A stretch of DNA of 64,000 nt from NCBI RefSeq assembly GCF_001590925.1, contig NZ_BCTU01000001.1, positions 332,711-396,710 on the forward strand, given 5' to 3'. Below, in pieces: positions 52,304-60,956 of this stretch. The notes under the pieces are model-generated. The model had not been told where the DNA came from. It saw only the letters and a list, made by a program, of their open reading frames with translations, and ran no database searches. Source of the stretch: Serratia plymuthica NBRC 102599. GTDB lineage: Bacteria; Pseudomonadota; Gammaproteobacteria; Enterobacterales; Enterobacteriaceae. Both the position numbers and the translations under genes were made by a program. The first letter of the stretch is position 1. Each line of letters begins with the position of its first letter.

Positions 52304-53560
52304 TCAGCCGTGTTGGCGCATAAAGCGTGAACGCCAGGGTTTCAGCACCCAAAGGGCCAGTGCGGCGGTGATAAAATCAAAGGAAATCGCCATACCAAAA
52401 ACAACGTGCCATCCTTGCGTGTGTTGATAAAGCAGTGCCGCCAACGGGCCGCCAAAAATAGAGCCGATCCCTTGGGACATGTACAGCCAGCCATAGTTTG
52501 CGGTGGCGTTTTGGCTGCCGAAGGTATCGGTTAATGTTGAAGGGAACAAAGAAAATATCTCCCCCCAACCAAAAAACACCACTCCGGAAAGTAAAACGAA
52601 TAACAGTGGGTCCTCACGGCACATCAACCACAGCGTCATTGCGACACCTTCGAGCGCAAAGGCGATAAACATGGTTTTTTCCCGGCCATAGCGGTCGGAA
52701 ATAAAACCGAACAGCGGACGAGTCAGCCCATTGGTGAAGCGGTCTAGGGTTAACGCCAGGGGCAGCGCCGCCAAGCCAAAAACCACCGCCTGACTGATGC
52801 CAAAATCTTCCGCGAAAATAGCCATCTGTGACGTCACCATCAACCCAGAGGTGGACATCATTGCCATCATGACAAACATCAGCCAGAACAGAGGCTGACG
52901 CAGCATTTCTTTTGACGTGAACTGACGTTTACTCTGCTCCAACTTGGTGCTGTTCGGCTGGAAGTCAACATTGACCGGTACTTTCAACCCTTGGCTGGCC
53001 AGAAAACCCACCAGGGCAAAGAGGCCGCCGAAGACCATCATGGTCTGCTCCAGGCCGTAGCTGCCCAGAGAAATGCTGATGGGGAAGGTGGTTAAAATCG
53101 CCCCCATACCATATCCGGCAGCCACGGCTCCGGCCGCAAAGCCGCGCTGTTGCGGAAACCACTTAACCATCAACCCAACGACGCCGATGTACACAATGCC
53201 GGTACCCAGCCCACCGAGACAGCCATAAACCAGATAGAACTCAGTCAGGTTGCTGATCTGGGATGAAATAATCCAGCTAAATCCCGAAAGCAGCGTGCCG
53301 ATGGAGATTAATAGCCGTGGTCCAAAGCGATCGATAAGTTTGCCCTGGAAGGGCGAGAAGAACGTTTGCAATATGATGAGCAGCGAAAAGGTGACCTGCA
53401 ACGCGGGCAGATCAACGCCCAGCTTGGCCGACAGCGACTTGGTCAATAATGTCCAGACATATTGCGGGCTGGAAATCGCCGCCATACAGATCAATCCCAA
53501 AAGGAGTTGTATCCACCGCTGATTACTTTTTTCTATTACTGACTCGCTGACTAGGGTCAT
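52304..53560 (-). CDS. OFA-type MFS transporter (oxalate/formate antiporter-like)
   Basis: 418 residues, twelve hydrophobic helices. The YVWTLLTKSLSAKLGV start and GKLIDRFGPRLLISIGTLLSG (MFS motif A region) are typical of the oxalate:formate antiporter family, to which E. coli YhjX belongs. It probably exchanges a small carboxylate; the substrate is unknown. Monocistronic. Confidence 0.85.
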   Translation of the reverse strand: MTLVSESVIEKSNQRWIQLLLGLICMAAISSPQYVWTLLTKSLSAKLGVDLPALQVTFSLLIILQTFFSPFQGKLIDRFGPRLLISIGTLLSGFSWIISSQISNLTEFYLVYGCLGGLGTGIVYIGVVGLMVKWFPQQRGFAAGAVAAGYGMGAILTTFPISISLGSYGLEQTMMVFGGLFALVGFLASQGLKVPVNVDFQPNSTKLEQSKRQFTSKEMLRQPLFWLMFVMMAMMSTSGLMVTSQMAIFAEDFGISQAVVFGLAALPLALTLDRFTNGLTRPLFGFISDRYGREKTMFIAFALEGVAMTLWLMCREDPLLFVLLSGVVFFGWGEIFSLFPSTLTDTFGSQNATANYGWLYMSQGIGSIFGGPLAALLYQHTQGWHVVFGMAISFDFITAALALWVLKPWRSRFMRQHG

Positions 53561-53830
53561 TTAAATCTCCCAAGGTATAAGTGTTGTATCTGCCGGTGTA
53601 GGGGTATCAGCAGTAAGCGTGCCAGAATAAAAAATAAATAATAAAATTGTTATTTAACAAGGTAATGGGTGTTTTTATGGTTTTATTTTAAATTTGACTC
53701 GGAGGGGAGGATGAAGATATTTCGCACGGGTATAGTGCACATGGACAATGTTAGTGCGGCATTAAGTAATGTAATTAATAGGTTAAGTATAATTTTTTCT
53801 GAATAGTCTGAGATTAAATAGCTAACGAAT

Positions 53831-54086
53831 ATGCGTGTTGTAGTGGTTGCCTCAGTATTTATAAGCTGGGGAAGGCTGCGGCAGATCCTGCTGAACTGGC
53901 TACAGCGTTTAAGCGGTGCCTGGCCGAGAGATACTTTGCTAACGGTTAGCATTGTCACGATATTAATCGCTATTTATCTCTGTGGTGTTAACGACTACAC
54001 CGTTCGGTATTCTGGTGTATGGTTTGTTACTCGCGCTCACCGGTGAAAAGCTGATCCAAAAAGTCAACAACACAATCTTCAACTAA
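53831..54086 (+). pseudogene. Remnant of a pore-forming colicin C-terminus
   Basis: Two overlapping frames join into a colicin-like membrane hairpin. The frame to about 53980 ends LLTVSIVTILIAIYL; the next frame, from about 53985 to the stop at 54084, reads TTPFGILVYGLLLALTGEKL then IQKVN. This resembles the end of colicins A/B/N (GIIGYGLLMAVTGALID). A frameshift and lack of any upstream receptor or translocation domain show it is dead. It points at the colicin immunity gene, the standard convergent order for pore-forming colicins. Confidence 0.5.
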
Positions 54087-54092
54087 GCCTAC

Positions 54093-54123
54093 CGCCCTAC
54101 ACTTTACTCTGTAGGGCGTTTTT
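54093..54123. terminator. Bidirectional terminator in the colicin/immunity junction
   Basis: Perfect 9-bp stem CGCCCTACA/TGTAGGGCG (54093-54101 with 54110-54118) followed by TTTTT on the plus strand. The immunity stop codon lies inside the stem. Confidence 0.85.
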
Positions 54124-54435
54124 ATTTATCAGGAGATAGACAATGCCGAGAGGGATAGAAAAAATAAAACAAACCATATGGTACAAGGCGTAAAGGCCAT
54201 TTCTGGCAGGGGTTTCAACCAACAACCCCCGCGTCCAGAATTCGCGCGTTGTGTATTTGAGGGCCAGTGCTTCAATCAGGCATTTTGCCAAGGGAAAGAG
54301 CACGGCAGACAATCCAAACATGAGATATATGCCTATCGAATGGCCATGATTGAACCCGCTATAATAAATATACGCGGCTAGGCAACCCCACAGTGAACCA
54401 TATACTAAGTATTTTAGATAAAATGCCTTCGTCAT
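54097..54435 (-). CDS. Colicin E1/A-type immunity protein
   Basis: 112 residues, about four hydrophobic helices. The middle LFPLAKCLIEALALKYTTRE and the end ALYHMVCFIFSIPLGIVYLL follow the plan of colicin E1 immunity. It blocks pore opening from within the inner membrane. The ATG at 54435 has GGAG upstream. It faces the remains of its colicin, so it now protects without production. Confidence 0.78.
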   Translation of the reverse strand: MTKAFYLKYLVYGSLWGCLAAYIYYSGFNHGHSIGIYLMFGLSAVLFPLAKCLIEALALKYTTREFWTRGLLVETPARNGLYALYHMVCFIFSIPLGIVYLLINKNALQSKV

Positions 54436-54441
54436 CACCAC

Positions 54442-55078
54442 GTCTCCAAAGCCAGAACTACCTGTCCTGCACAGTGGTTCCTATTTTATCATTCTTGACG
54501 AAATAAAATCTTGTGAAAAGAGCAGGAAGGACAGCACTAAGCCGTTCAAGCGTCTATTCACCCTGTACAGTCGCCTTAGGTGGATACCCCACGACTTGAA
54601 AGCTAGCGTCTGCAAGCTCAACGGTCTTCCGACTTTTACACAAAGCGGAAACCCCGATCCTGTCCAGGGGACAAGGTTATGATAACCCAGGCAAACAGTC
54701 TGGTTATTCTGTATTTATGACACCGGTTGGCCGAAGTAACCACCTTATCAAGGAGTGCCCGGCAGTAAATACCGGAAATCATCTGGCCGGACGATGAATA
54801 ACATTATTTAATAGAATAAATAAAATGCCGCATTTAAATCCCTAGCAAAATAAAACGGCACAGCTAAATTTAAAAAAGTGGTTGCACAGGATATTAAATA
54901 TTAGCAATATAATTATTATAAATCTACAAGGCAATCTAATTTCAAATATACTACCAATGACTCTATATATATTCAGAGTGCATACAGACTATTCACAAAG
55001 GGTATCAATGCCACGCGGGATCAACTGCTAAACGCCCGTTAAGTGATACCTATCGCCCCGGAAGCGGGGACTTCATCA
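54442..55078. other. Gene-free region
   Basis: No coding sequence is supported in about 640 bp. The right half is AT-rich and the left half holds unfamiliar GC-richer sequence. Given the colicin remnant on one side and the IS remnant on the other, this is probably decayed accessory DNA. Confidence 0.4.
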
Positions 55079-55729
55079 TTATAGTGGCGTGTTCTCAGTG
55101 ACGGGGATAACCGTCCAAACTTTGCCTTTCATGTCGTCGATACGGTAAGTGGACAATTTACCTAACGTACCGCCGATCACCCCTGAGCCTAGGGTGATGA
55201 ACGTCAGTGACTGCCCCTGTGGGTTTTTGAATACCTGATATTGGCTTACGGCATAGGCAACCTGGTCCTTGTCCGACACCATCCGGTCCTCCTTCAACTT
55301 CAGACTTGGTGTCCATTCCTGCAGCGTTTTACCCTGTCCCTTCGCCTTGAGCTTCGTAACCTCATCATCCGAGACTGCCAGCGCTGTGCTGGCCGGCAAA
55401 TGTGCCACCACTTGTTGAATACTCGGCACTGCAGAGCCAGTGATTGGCGCATACTGATGCTGAGTTACATAATTTTGAATGTTGCACTGGATCAACGAGT
55501 CCTGGGCTTCGACGTAATCGCGATCTGACAATCCGGTAATAGAAGCGATCTGCTGCTTATTTTTTTGCAAAGAAAGGTAGTCACCACACGTAGCCAGCGA
55601 ATGGTTTTTGCCATCAGCCGTCACCACCTGCAGAGGCTTTCCCTGGATGGATATGTCCTGCTCGGCAGCCAGAGCAGACGCAGAAACCAGCAGGACACAG
55701 CCGGCAGCCAATACTTTCATTTTGTTCAC
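55079..55729 (-). CDS. Secreted hypothetical protein (216 aa)
   Basis: Not recognised. A signal peptide (MKVLAAGCVLLVSASALAAE) opens the protein; the mature part is soluble and probably periplasmic with two cysteines (ATCGDY, IQCNIQ). GTG at 55729 behind GGGAGCG gives a normal signal-peptide length. It is alone among remnants of mobile and colicin DNA. The downstream end shows no clear terminator. Confidence 0.65.
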   Translation of the reverse strand: MNKMKVLAAGCVLLVSASALAAEQDISIQGKPLQVVTADGKNHSLATCGDYLSLQKNKQQIASITGLSDRDYVEAQDSLIQCNIQNYVTQHQYAPITGSAVPSIQQVVAHLPASTALAVSDDEVTKLKAKGQGKTLQEWTPSLKLKEDRMVSDKDQVAYAVSQYQVFKNPQGQSLTFITLGSGVIGGTLGKLSTYRIDDMKGKVWTVIPVTENTPL

Positions 55730-56008
55730 GGTAACGCTCCCTAACATGACTGGTAAGATAGGACAACATTCAACAAGATAAGAATATCACATCACTGAAA
55801 GGGGGGATGATGGCATGGGACAAAATACTGGATTACGGTCAATCAACCCTAGTGCTAATCATAAGTAATTGATTTATTTAACACAATCCGGTTTCTTGTA
55901 CTTTATTAACATTTTCAATTAGTTATAAAATTAACTGCTGACTCTAACTCGCCACACCGCTGAAGCTATACTTTGGCTATATCGACACAAAAGGATCACC
56001 CGCCAACA

Positions 56009-56166
56009 GGCTTTGTTGAATAAATCGAACTTTTGACCGCAATCAGGATTAGATCACCACATTCCTGACCCTCTGGTGGTATTACGTGGCAAAACAACAG
56101 TTCAAAATCACCAACTGGGCTATCTACAACAAGGTTCTCGTCAATCGGGGCTCACTGACATTCTAA
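56009..56166 (+). mobile_element. Truncated left end of an IS903-type (IS5 family) element
   Basis: GGCTTTGTTGAATAAATCGA is the terminal inverted repeat region of IS903. It is followed by the first 26 codons of a transposase from GTG 56086 (AKQQFKITNWAIYNKVLVNR), ending at a TAA (56164-56166) where IS903 continues. No right end is present nearby, so this is an inactive scar. The about 700 bp around it (55748-56409) contain no gene. Confidence 0.85.
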
Positions 56167-56409
56167 GCACCAGGTCAGAATAAACTGCACGGGCTCTCTC
56201 ACCTATTAAATAACCTTTTCCATAAACTGATTACAGGCTGACGGGAGACTAGGCGTTATCCACAGTTTTAGTGGATAACATGTGCGCAAGCCCCCGAAAA
56301 ATCATCGTCAATAGATATAAAAAAACACTCAGAAAATTATTAAATTACGCCGCATCTTGCATGGTTGCTTGGTTTCAGGCTTGCGTCCGCGTGCGTTTCG
56401 TTTATGATT

Positions 56410-56429
56410 TACTGTATATATATACAGAT
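56410..56429 (+). promoter_or_regulatory. LexA (SOS) box of umuDC
   Basis: TACTGTATATATATACAGAT is almost the perfect SOS consensus, 14 bp before the umuD start codon. Confidence 0.93.
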
Positions 56430-56443
56430 AAATTATACCTATT

Positions 56444-56854
56444 ATGAACACGTCGAAATTGTATTTATTTTCACCAGGCCAGCCCGTAAAACTCCCACTA
56501 TTTGGTACACATTGCCCTGCGGGGTTCCCCAGCCCTGCCGATGACTGTATTGAGCAATTAATTGATTTTTATGATTTTATAAAGCATCCAGCGGCAACAT
56601 ACTTTATCCGGGCTACTGGCGAATCGATGTCTGATGGCGGGATCTTGTCAGGTGACCTGCTGATCGTCGATCGGGCAGAAAAATCCGTGCATGGCAGCAT
56701 CGCCGCCGTCGACGGCGAATTTACGGTAAAGCGGCTGTTGCTCACCCCGCGGATCTTCCTTGCGCCTATGAACCCAGCGTATAGCCCCATTTACCCCGAA
56801 ACTTTGGAAATTTTCGGTGTGGTGATCCACGCCCTGCACTCGTTTGGGAGGTGA
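56444..56854 (+). CDS. umuD: UmuD, autoproteolytic subunit of DNA polymerase V
   Basis: 136 residues. Cleavage site Ala26-Gly27 ([11 protein letters not shown]), Ser61 (TGESMSD) and Lys96 (DGEFTVKRL) are present. Compared with E. coli UmuD and the orphan copy at 46.1 kb, two residues are missing before the AAVDGEF strand. Overlaps or abuts umuC, behind a strong LexA box. Confidence 0.92.
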   Translation: MNTSKLYLFSPGQPVKLPLFGTHCPAGFPSPADDCIEQLIDFYDFIKHPAATYFIRATGESMSDGGILSGDLLIVDRAEKSVHGSIAAVDGEFTVKRLLLTPRIFLAPMNPAYSPIYPETLEIFGVVIHALHSFGR

Positions 56855-56856
56855 GC

Positions 56857-58125
56857 ATGTTTATGCTGGTTGACGTCAACTCGATGTACTGCGCCTGTGA
56901 GCAGGTTTTTCGGCCAGATCTTAAAGGTAAGCCAGTGATAGTCCTGTCCAATAACGACGGTTGCGTGATCGCCCGTAGCGCCGAGGCCAAGGCACTGGGC
57001 GTGCCGATGGGGGCGCCGTATTTCAAGATCAAGGAGGAGATGCGCCGCCGCAATGTGGCGGTGTTCTCTTCCAACTACGCGCTGTATGCCGATATGTCCC
57101 ACCGGGTGATGAGCATTCTGGACGAGATGGCGCCGGCGGTGGAAATCTATTCGCTGGACGAAGCCTTTCTGCGGTTGGATGGCGTTAACCGCTGTGCCGA
57201 TCTGGCGCAGTTTGGCCGCCAGGTGCAACAAAGGATTTTGCAGGAGACGCATTTGGCCGTCGGCGTGGGTATTGCGCCCAGTAAGACGCTGGCCAAGTTG
57301 GCCAATTACGCCGCCAAGCGTTGGTCAGGTACCCGGGGTGTGGTGGATCTTTCGGATCCTGTCCGCCAGCGCAAGCTGCTGGCGTTAATACCGGTAGAGG
57401 AAGTGTGGGGCGTCGGCCGCCGACTGACCCGGCAACTGCGGGCGATGGGGATTGAAAACGCATTGCAACTGGCGGATTGCGACACCCGGCTGATGCGCAA
57501 AACGTTCAGCGTGGTGCTGGAACGCACGGTGCGTGAGCTGCGCGGGGAATCCTGCCTGCAACTGGAGGATGAGGCCGCGGCCAGAGAGCAGATTATCTGC
57601 TCACGTTCGTTCGGCCAGCGGTTGACCCATTACCCGCATATGCGGGAGGCGATTTGCAGCTATGCGGAGCGCGCGGCGGAAAAACTGCGGCAGGACGAAC
57701 GCTATTGCCGCAGCGTGTCGGTCTTTATCAAGACCAGCCCACATTCCGCAGGTGAGGGTTACTACAGCAACCTGGGCACCGCCCGGCTGCAAACGCCGAG
57801 CAACGACAGCCGCGATATTATTGCCATGGCAGTGCGTGCGCTGGAAAGCATCTGGCGGGAGGGCTGCCGTTACCTGAAAGGCGGCGTGATATTGGGGGAT
57901 TTCAGTGCCGGTACCATGGCGCAAATTGACCTGTTCGACGACTGCCCGCCGCGGCGCAACAGCGGCCAACTGATGGCGACGCTGGACAAGCTCAACCGGG
58001 AAGGGCGCGGCCGCATCTGGTTTGCCGGGCAAGGCATCGTCAAGCCGTGGCAGATGAAACGCGAAATGCTGTCACCGGGTTATACCACTAAATTTAGCGA
58101 TATTATCAAGGTTAGGGTTGGCTGA
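56857..58125 (+). CDS. umuC: UmuC, catalytic subunit of translesion DNA polymerase V
   Basis: 422 residues, Y-family polymerase. Metal-binding MLVDVNSMYCACEQVF and SLDEAFLRLD, the conserved GIAPSKTLAKLANYAAK, and a full C-terminal little finger. With cleaved UmuD' it copies damaged DNA during the SOS response. The start at 56857 follows GGGAGGTGAGC, just after the umuD stop. Confidence 0.95.
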   Translation: MFMLVDVNSMYCACEQVFRPDLKGKPVIVLSNNDGCVIARSAEAKALGVPMGAPYFKIKEEMRRRNVAVFSSNYALYADMSHRVMSILDEMAPAVEIYSLDEAFLRLDGVNRCADLAQFGRQVQQRILQETHLAVGVGIAPSKTLAKLANYAAKRWSGTRGVVDLSDPVRQRKLLALIPVEEVWGVGRRLTRQLRAMGIENALQLADCDTRLMRKTFSVVLERTVRELRGESCLQLEDEAAAREQIICSRSFGQRLTHYPHMREAICSYAERAAEKLRQDERYCRSVSVFIKTSPHSAGEGYYSNLGTARLQTPSNDSRDIIAMAVRALESIWREGCRYLKGGVILGDFSAGTMAQIDLFDDCPPRRNSGQLMATLDKLNREGRGRIWFAGQGIVKPWQMKREMLSPGYTTKFSDIIKVRVG

Positions 58126-58190
58126 GTCCGATCCAGCCTCGCAAAGGGGATTGAGTATGGCTGCCTGATGGTAGTGGTTTGCTGTGATAT

Positions 58191-58394
58191 TCATTTACTT
58201 TTTCGTAAGAAATCATAGAACTTTAAGGATAAAGAAACAAAAAAGTAGCCGGTGGCGAGGGTAATCATAAATTTGGATATGCCCGCGGGTGCAGAGAACA
58301 CGGAACCCGGTGTTAACACTCCGGCCCCACTAAGGAAAGGGGAGATGGAAAGTATGGCGAAAAATATAATTATGGGTCTGATGATTTTATCCAT
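58191..58394 (-). CDS. Small two-helix membrane protein, probable microcin immunity
   Basis: 67 residues: helices at about 5-30 (PIIIFFAILSISPFLSG) and 41-60 (MITLATGYFFVSLSL), with a basic C-terminus (RKSK). It is downstream of the microcin-like gene on the same strand (174-bp gap), and AT-rich like it. Size, topology and place are those of class II microcin immunity proteins; the role is inferred from context only. Confidence 0.6.
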   Translation of the reverse strand: MDKIIRPIIIFFAILSISPFLSGAGVLTPGSVFSAPAGISKFMITLATGYFFVSLSLKFYDFLRKSK

Positions 58395-58568
58395 TTATAA
58401 CTCTTTGTTAATCTATAAGACGGCAGGTGTTAACTGCCGCCTTTAATTAATGAATTCCCAGGTGGTTGCGTTGTTATAATTCAAAATGGGCAGGCTAATT
58501 CTCTACAGGAGACTTGCCGAAAGTGAACATGACAACAAAATATAGAAATCATTTTTTAGTGTGAACGC

Positions 58569-58919
58569 TTACCAGGAACAACTGCCACCCGCGCTTGACC
58601 CGCACTTGTTGCCGCCTTTACCCATTCCTACGTTACCGCCGCCTTTACTGGTGTCTTGGAAACATTTCCCGGTAATTGCGCCGCCAATCAAGCCAGCGGC
58701 TATACCGGGTAACCCACCAAATGCGCCCAATGCCGCACCAACGCCCATCCCATTGATACAGTCTTCCGAGGTATTGTTGGCGTAGTAATTACCTGAACCA
58801 CTGTTGTTACCGGATTGACTTCCACCCTTATTTCTTCCGCCATTATCGGTACGATCGCCACCATTATTGCCGCGACCGCCTGCGATAGAGTCGAACCAAA
58901 CTGCATCAACGATTTCCAT
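58569..58919 (-). CDS. Candidate class II microcin (double-glycine leader)
   Basis: 116 residues. The leader MEIVDAVWFDSIAGG ends in Gly14-Gly15, the cleavage motif of C39-peptidase exporters. The predicted mature part has a Gly/Asn/Ser-rich stretch, then a hydrophobic glycine-zipper segment (GMGVGAALGAFGGLPG, AAGLIGGAITG) framed by Cys54 and Cys86. The tail is Gly-rich with Cys106 and Cys114 and ends SCSW. AAAAGGAG precedes the ATG; the TTG six bases upstream is not needed. No exporter genes lie in the window. Confidence 0.65.
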   Translation of the reverse strand: MEIVDAVWFDSIAGGRGNNGGDRTDNGGRNKGGSQSGNNSGSGNYYANNTSEDCINGMGVGAALGAFGGLPGIAAGLIGGAITGKCFQDTSKGGGNVGMGKGGNKCGSSAGGSCSW

Positions 58920-59149
58920 AACCAACTCCTTTTGAATATATGATTTATTGTAATGCTGACCTCTGTAAGGTGATTAATTATTAGCGCATGGTAATTATCA
59001 TATCAAGTGTTTTTTTAGAAAATAAAATTGAAATGTAAATATGTTATCGGTTGCGGTAAGTTGGTGTATTAAATAATGAGGGTAAGGCTAATCGATATTA
59101 ATTCACTGTAATACTCCCGTTTGGTTTTTTATTTTTTGTTGATGTTTTC

Positions 59150-59354
59150 AGGTTCTTGCGCCAGGTATTCTGCGCCGGGAATGAGACTCCTCCCGCACCT
59201 TTACCGATACGAGATTACCCCAGGCCGCATCATGACCGAGATCTGCGAGGCAACTCTCGTTTATAGTCCTTCGGACGTGAGGGTTCTGTACTATTGTTTT
59301 CTCTTTGCAGCACGTTCCACGCCGCTTCCGGCCGTGGTACCGCGGAGAGTACAG
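59150..59354 (+). promoter_or_regulatory. Structured leader before kynA
   Basis: The 205 bp before kynA are rich in inverted repeats (ACGAGA/TCTCGT, CCACG/CGTGG) and include the string TGGTACCGCG. No separate gene is supported here. An in-frame extension of kynA into this part has no ribosome site. The AT-rich section 58920-59150 presumably carries the promoters of kynA and, divergently, of the microcin gene. Confidence 0.4.
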
Positions 59355-60197
59355 ATGAACAAACGAGAATTAGAAAGCGCGATTGTCACCGATTTTTCCA
59401 AACGCATGAGTTACGGCGATTACCTGTGCCTGGACCAGTTGCTGGATTGCCAGCATCCTCTGTCCAACCCGCAGCATCATGATGAAATGCTGTTCGTGGT
59501 GCAGCACCAAACCTCTGAGCTGTGGATGAAGCTGATGCTGCATGAACTGCAGGCGGCACGGGCGTTGGTGCAACAAGACAAGCTCAGCCACTGTTTCAAG
59601 ATCCTGGCCAGGGTCAAACAGATCCAGCGGCTGCTGTTTGAACAATGGGCGGTGCTGGAAACCCTGACGCCGTCAGAGTATGTTGAATTCCGTGACGTGC
59701 TGGGCAACTCCTCGGGCTTCCAGTCCCATCAATATCGCTCCATCGAGTTTTTACTGGGCAACAAGAATGCGGCCATGCTGGCGGTGTTCAGTAATGATGC
59801 GGAAAAACACGCGGCGCTGAAAGCGATCCTCGAGGCGCCAAGCCTGTACGACGAATACCTGCTCTACCTGTCCCGCCACGGCCTGCCGATCCCGCAGGAA
59901 TGTACTGACCGCGACTGGACGCAGCCATACCAACGCAACCCGAATCTGTTGCCGGCGTTCAAAGAGATCTACGACCACCCGCAAAAGTATTGGGAAGCCT
60001 ATGAAATGGCCGAGAAGCTGGTGGATATAGAAGAAAGCTTCCACCTGTGGCGTTTCCGTCATATGAAGACGGTAGAGCGCATTATCGGCTTCAAATCGGG
60101 TACCGGTGGCTCCAGCGGCGTCAGCTTCCTGAAAAAGGCGCTGGATCTGACCTTTTTCCCGGAGCTGCTGGACGTGCGCACCGAAATTGGTGCCTAG
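59355..60197 (+). CDS. kynA: Tryptophan 2,3-dioxygenase
   Basis: 280 residues, the usual length for a bacterial TDO. Haem-ligand and substrate motifs are visible: [58 protein letters not shown] and [15 protein letters not shown]. Opens the indole ring of tryptophan to N-formylkynurenine. The start at 59355 follows GGAGAG. No kynurenine-pathway partners are adjacent. Confidence 0.94.
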   Translation: MNKRELESAIVTDFSKRMSYGDYLCLDQLLDCQHPLSNPQHHDEMLFVVQHQTSELWMKLMLHELQAARALVQQDKLSHCFKILARVKQIQRLLFEQWAVLETLTPSEYVEFRDVLGNSSGFQSHQYRSIEFLLGNKNAAMLAVFSNDAEKHAALKAILEAPSLYDEYLLYLSRHGLPIPQECTDRDWTQPYQRNPNLLPAFKEIYDHPQKYWEAYEMAEKLVDIEESFHLWRFRHMKTVERIIGFKSGTGGSSGVSFLKKALDLTFFPELLDVRTEIGA

Positions 60198-60244
60198 CGC
60201 GTGTGCAGAAACCAGGGGCGTAATCTTGTAGCGAGGAGATCGTG

Positions 60245-60715
60245 ATGGCGATAAGGATTGAGGATAGGGCAGCAGAACAGGTTGTGGGGGTGCGGGTGGT
60301 AGGGCCTTACCCGCAGACCATTCCTTTGGGCCTCGAACGGTTGATGGCCTGGCGGCAACAACAGGACATTGAGCCCGGCAAATGGCTGGTGCTGTACTGG
60401 GACGATCCGGCTGAGGTGGCGCCCGAACGCCTGCGGGCCGACGTGGTGTTTACCGTGGCGAGCGATTTTACGCTGCCCACGCCGGGCAGTGAGGGATTTA
60501 CGCTGCAAACGCTGCCTGCCGGGCTCTACGGAATTTATCACGTCCGCATTACCGACGGCGATTTTGAACGGGCATGGAGCGATTTCTATCAAAAGGAACT
60601 GCCGGCCAGCGGCTATCAACCGACGGAGGGCGTGTGCTATGAGCACTACCTCAACGACTGTGAAGCCGATGGTTATTTTGATCTCGACATTTATCAATCG
60701 GTGAAAAAAATATAA
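60245..60715 (+). CDS. sbmC: SbmC/GyrI-family DNA gyrase inhibitor-like protein
   Basis: 156 residues matching E. coli SbmC in length and in VGVRVVGPYPQT, VLYWDDPAEV, LRADVVFTV and the ending HYLNDCEADGYFDLDIY. SbmC binds small molecules and shields gyrase from microcin B17 and quinolones. In E. coli it is SOS-controlled, but no LexA box is seen here. It lies 47 bases behind kynA. Confidence 0.82.
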   Translation: MAIRIEDRAAEQVVGVRVVGPYPQTIPLGLERLMAWRQQQDIEPGKWLVLYWDDPAEVAPERLRADVVFTVASDFTLPTPGSEGFTLQTLPAGLYGIYHVRITDGDFERAWSDFYQKELPASGYQPTEGVCYEHYLNDCEADGYFDLDIYQSVKKI

Positions 60716-60916
60716 CCGCAGGCCCTGGTGCAGCGGCATATGTGGATAACGTATTTCCATCATCATTTTGCCCCGTTTAGGCTGATACCCTACGAATTTA
60801 AACACGGCATAAGGTGTGACGATGGTGAGGGTATCGGTGACCGGCATCGAGCCGTTTGACGGGGACTTGACGATCGCCGGCGGCGCGTTGCGCTGAGGCA
60901 ACTGCATTGAGGTAAT

Positions 60917-60950
60917 GCCAGGGCATGGCAGATTTGAACTGCGCCCTGGC
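60917..60950. terminator. Hairpin between sbmC and curA
   Basis: Perfect 8-bp stem GCCAGGGC/GCCCTGGC (60917-60924 with 60943-60950) between convergent genes, followed by TTTCGG on the plus strand: a weak or Rho-assisted terminator. The preceding 200 bp (60716-60916) contain no supported gene. Confidence 0.45.
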
Positions 60951-60956
60951 TTTCGG

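Noticed and set aside
54471..54500. LexA-like CTGT...ACAG near the colicin immunity gene
   Set aside because: The spacing between half-sites is five instead of eight bases, so it is not an SOS box.
60194..60907. 237-codon minus-strand frame over sbmC
   Set aside because: Antisense of sbmC for most of its length. The free N-terminal part has no recognisable domain or ribosome site.
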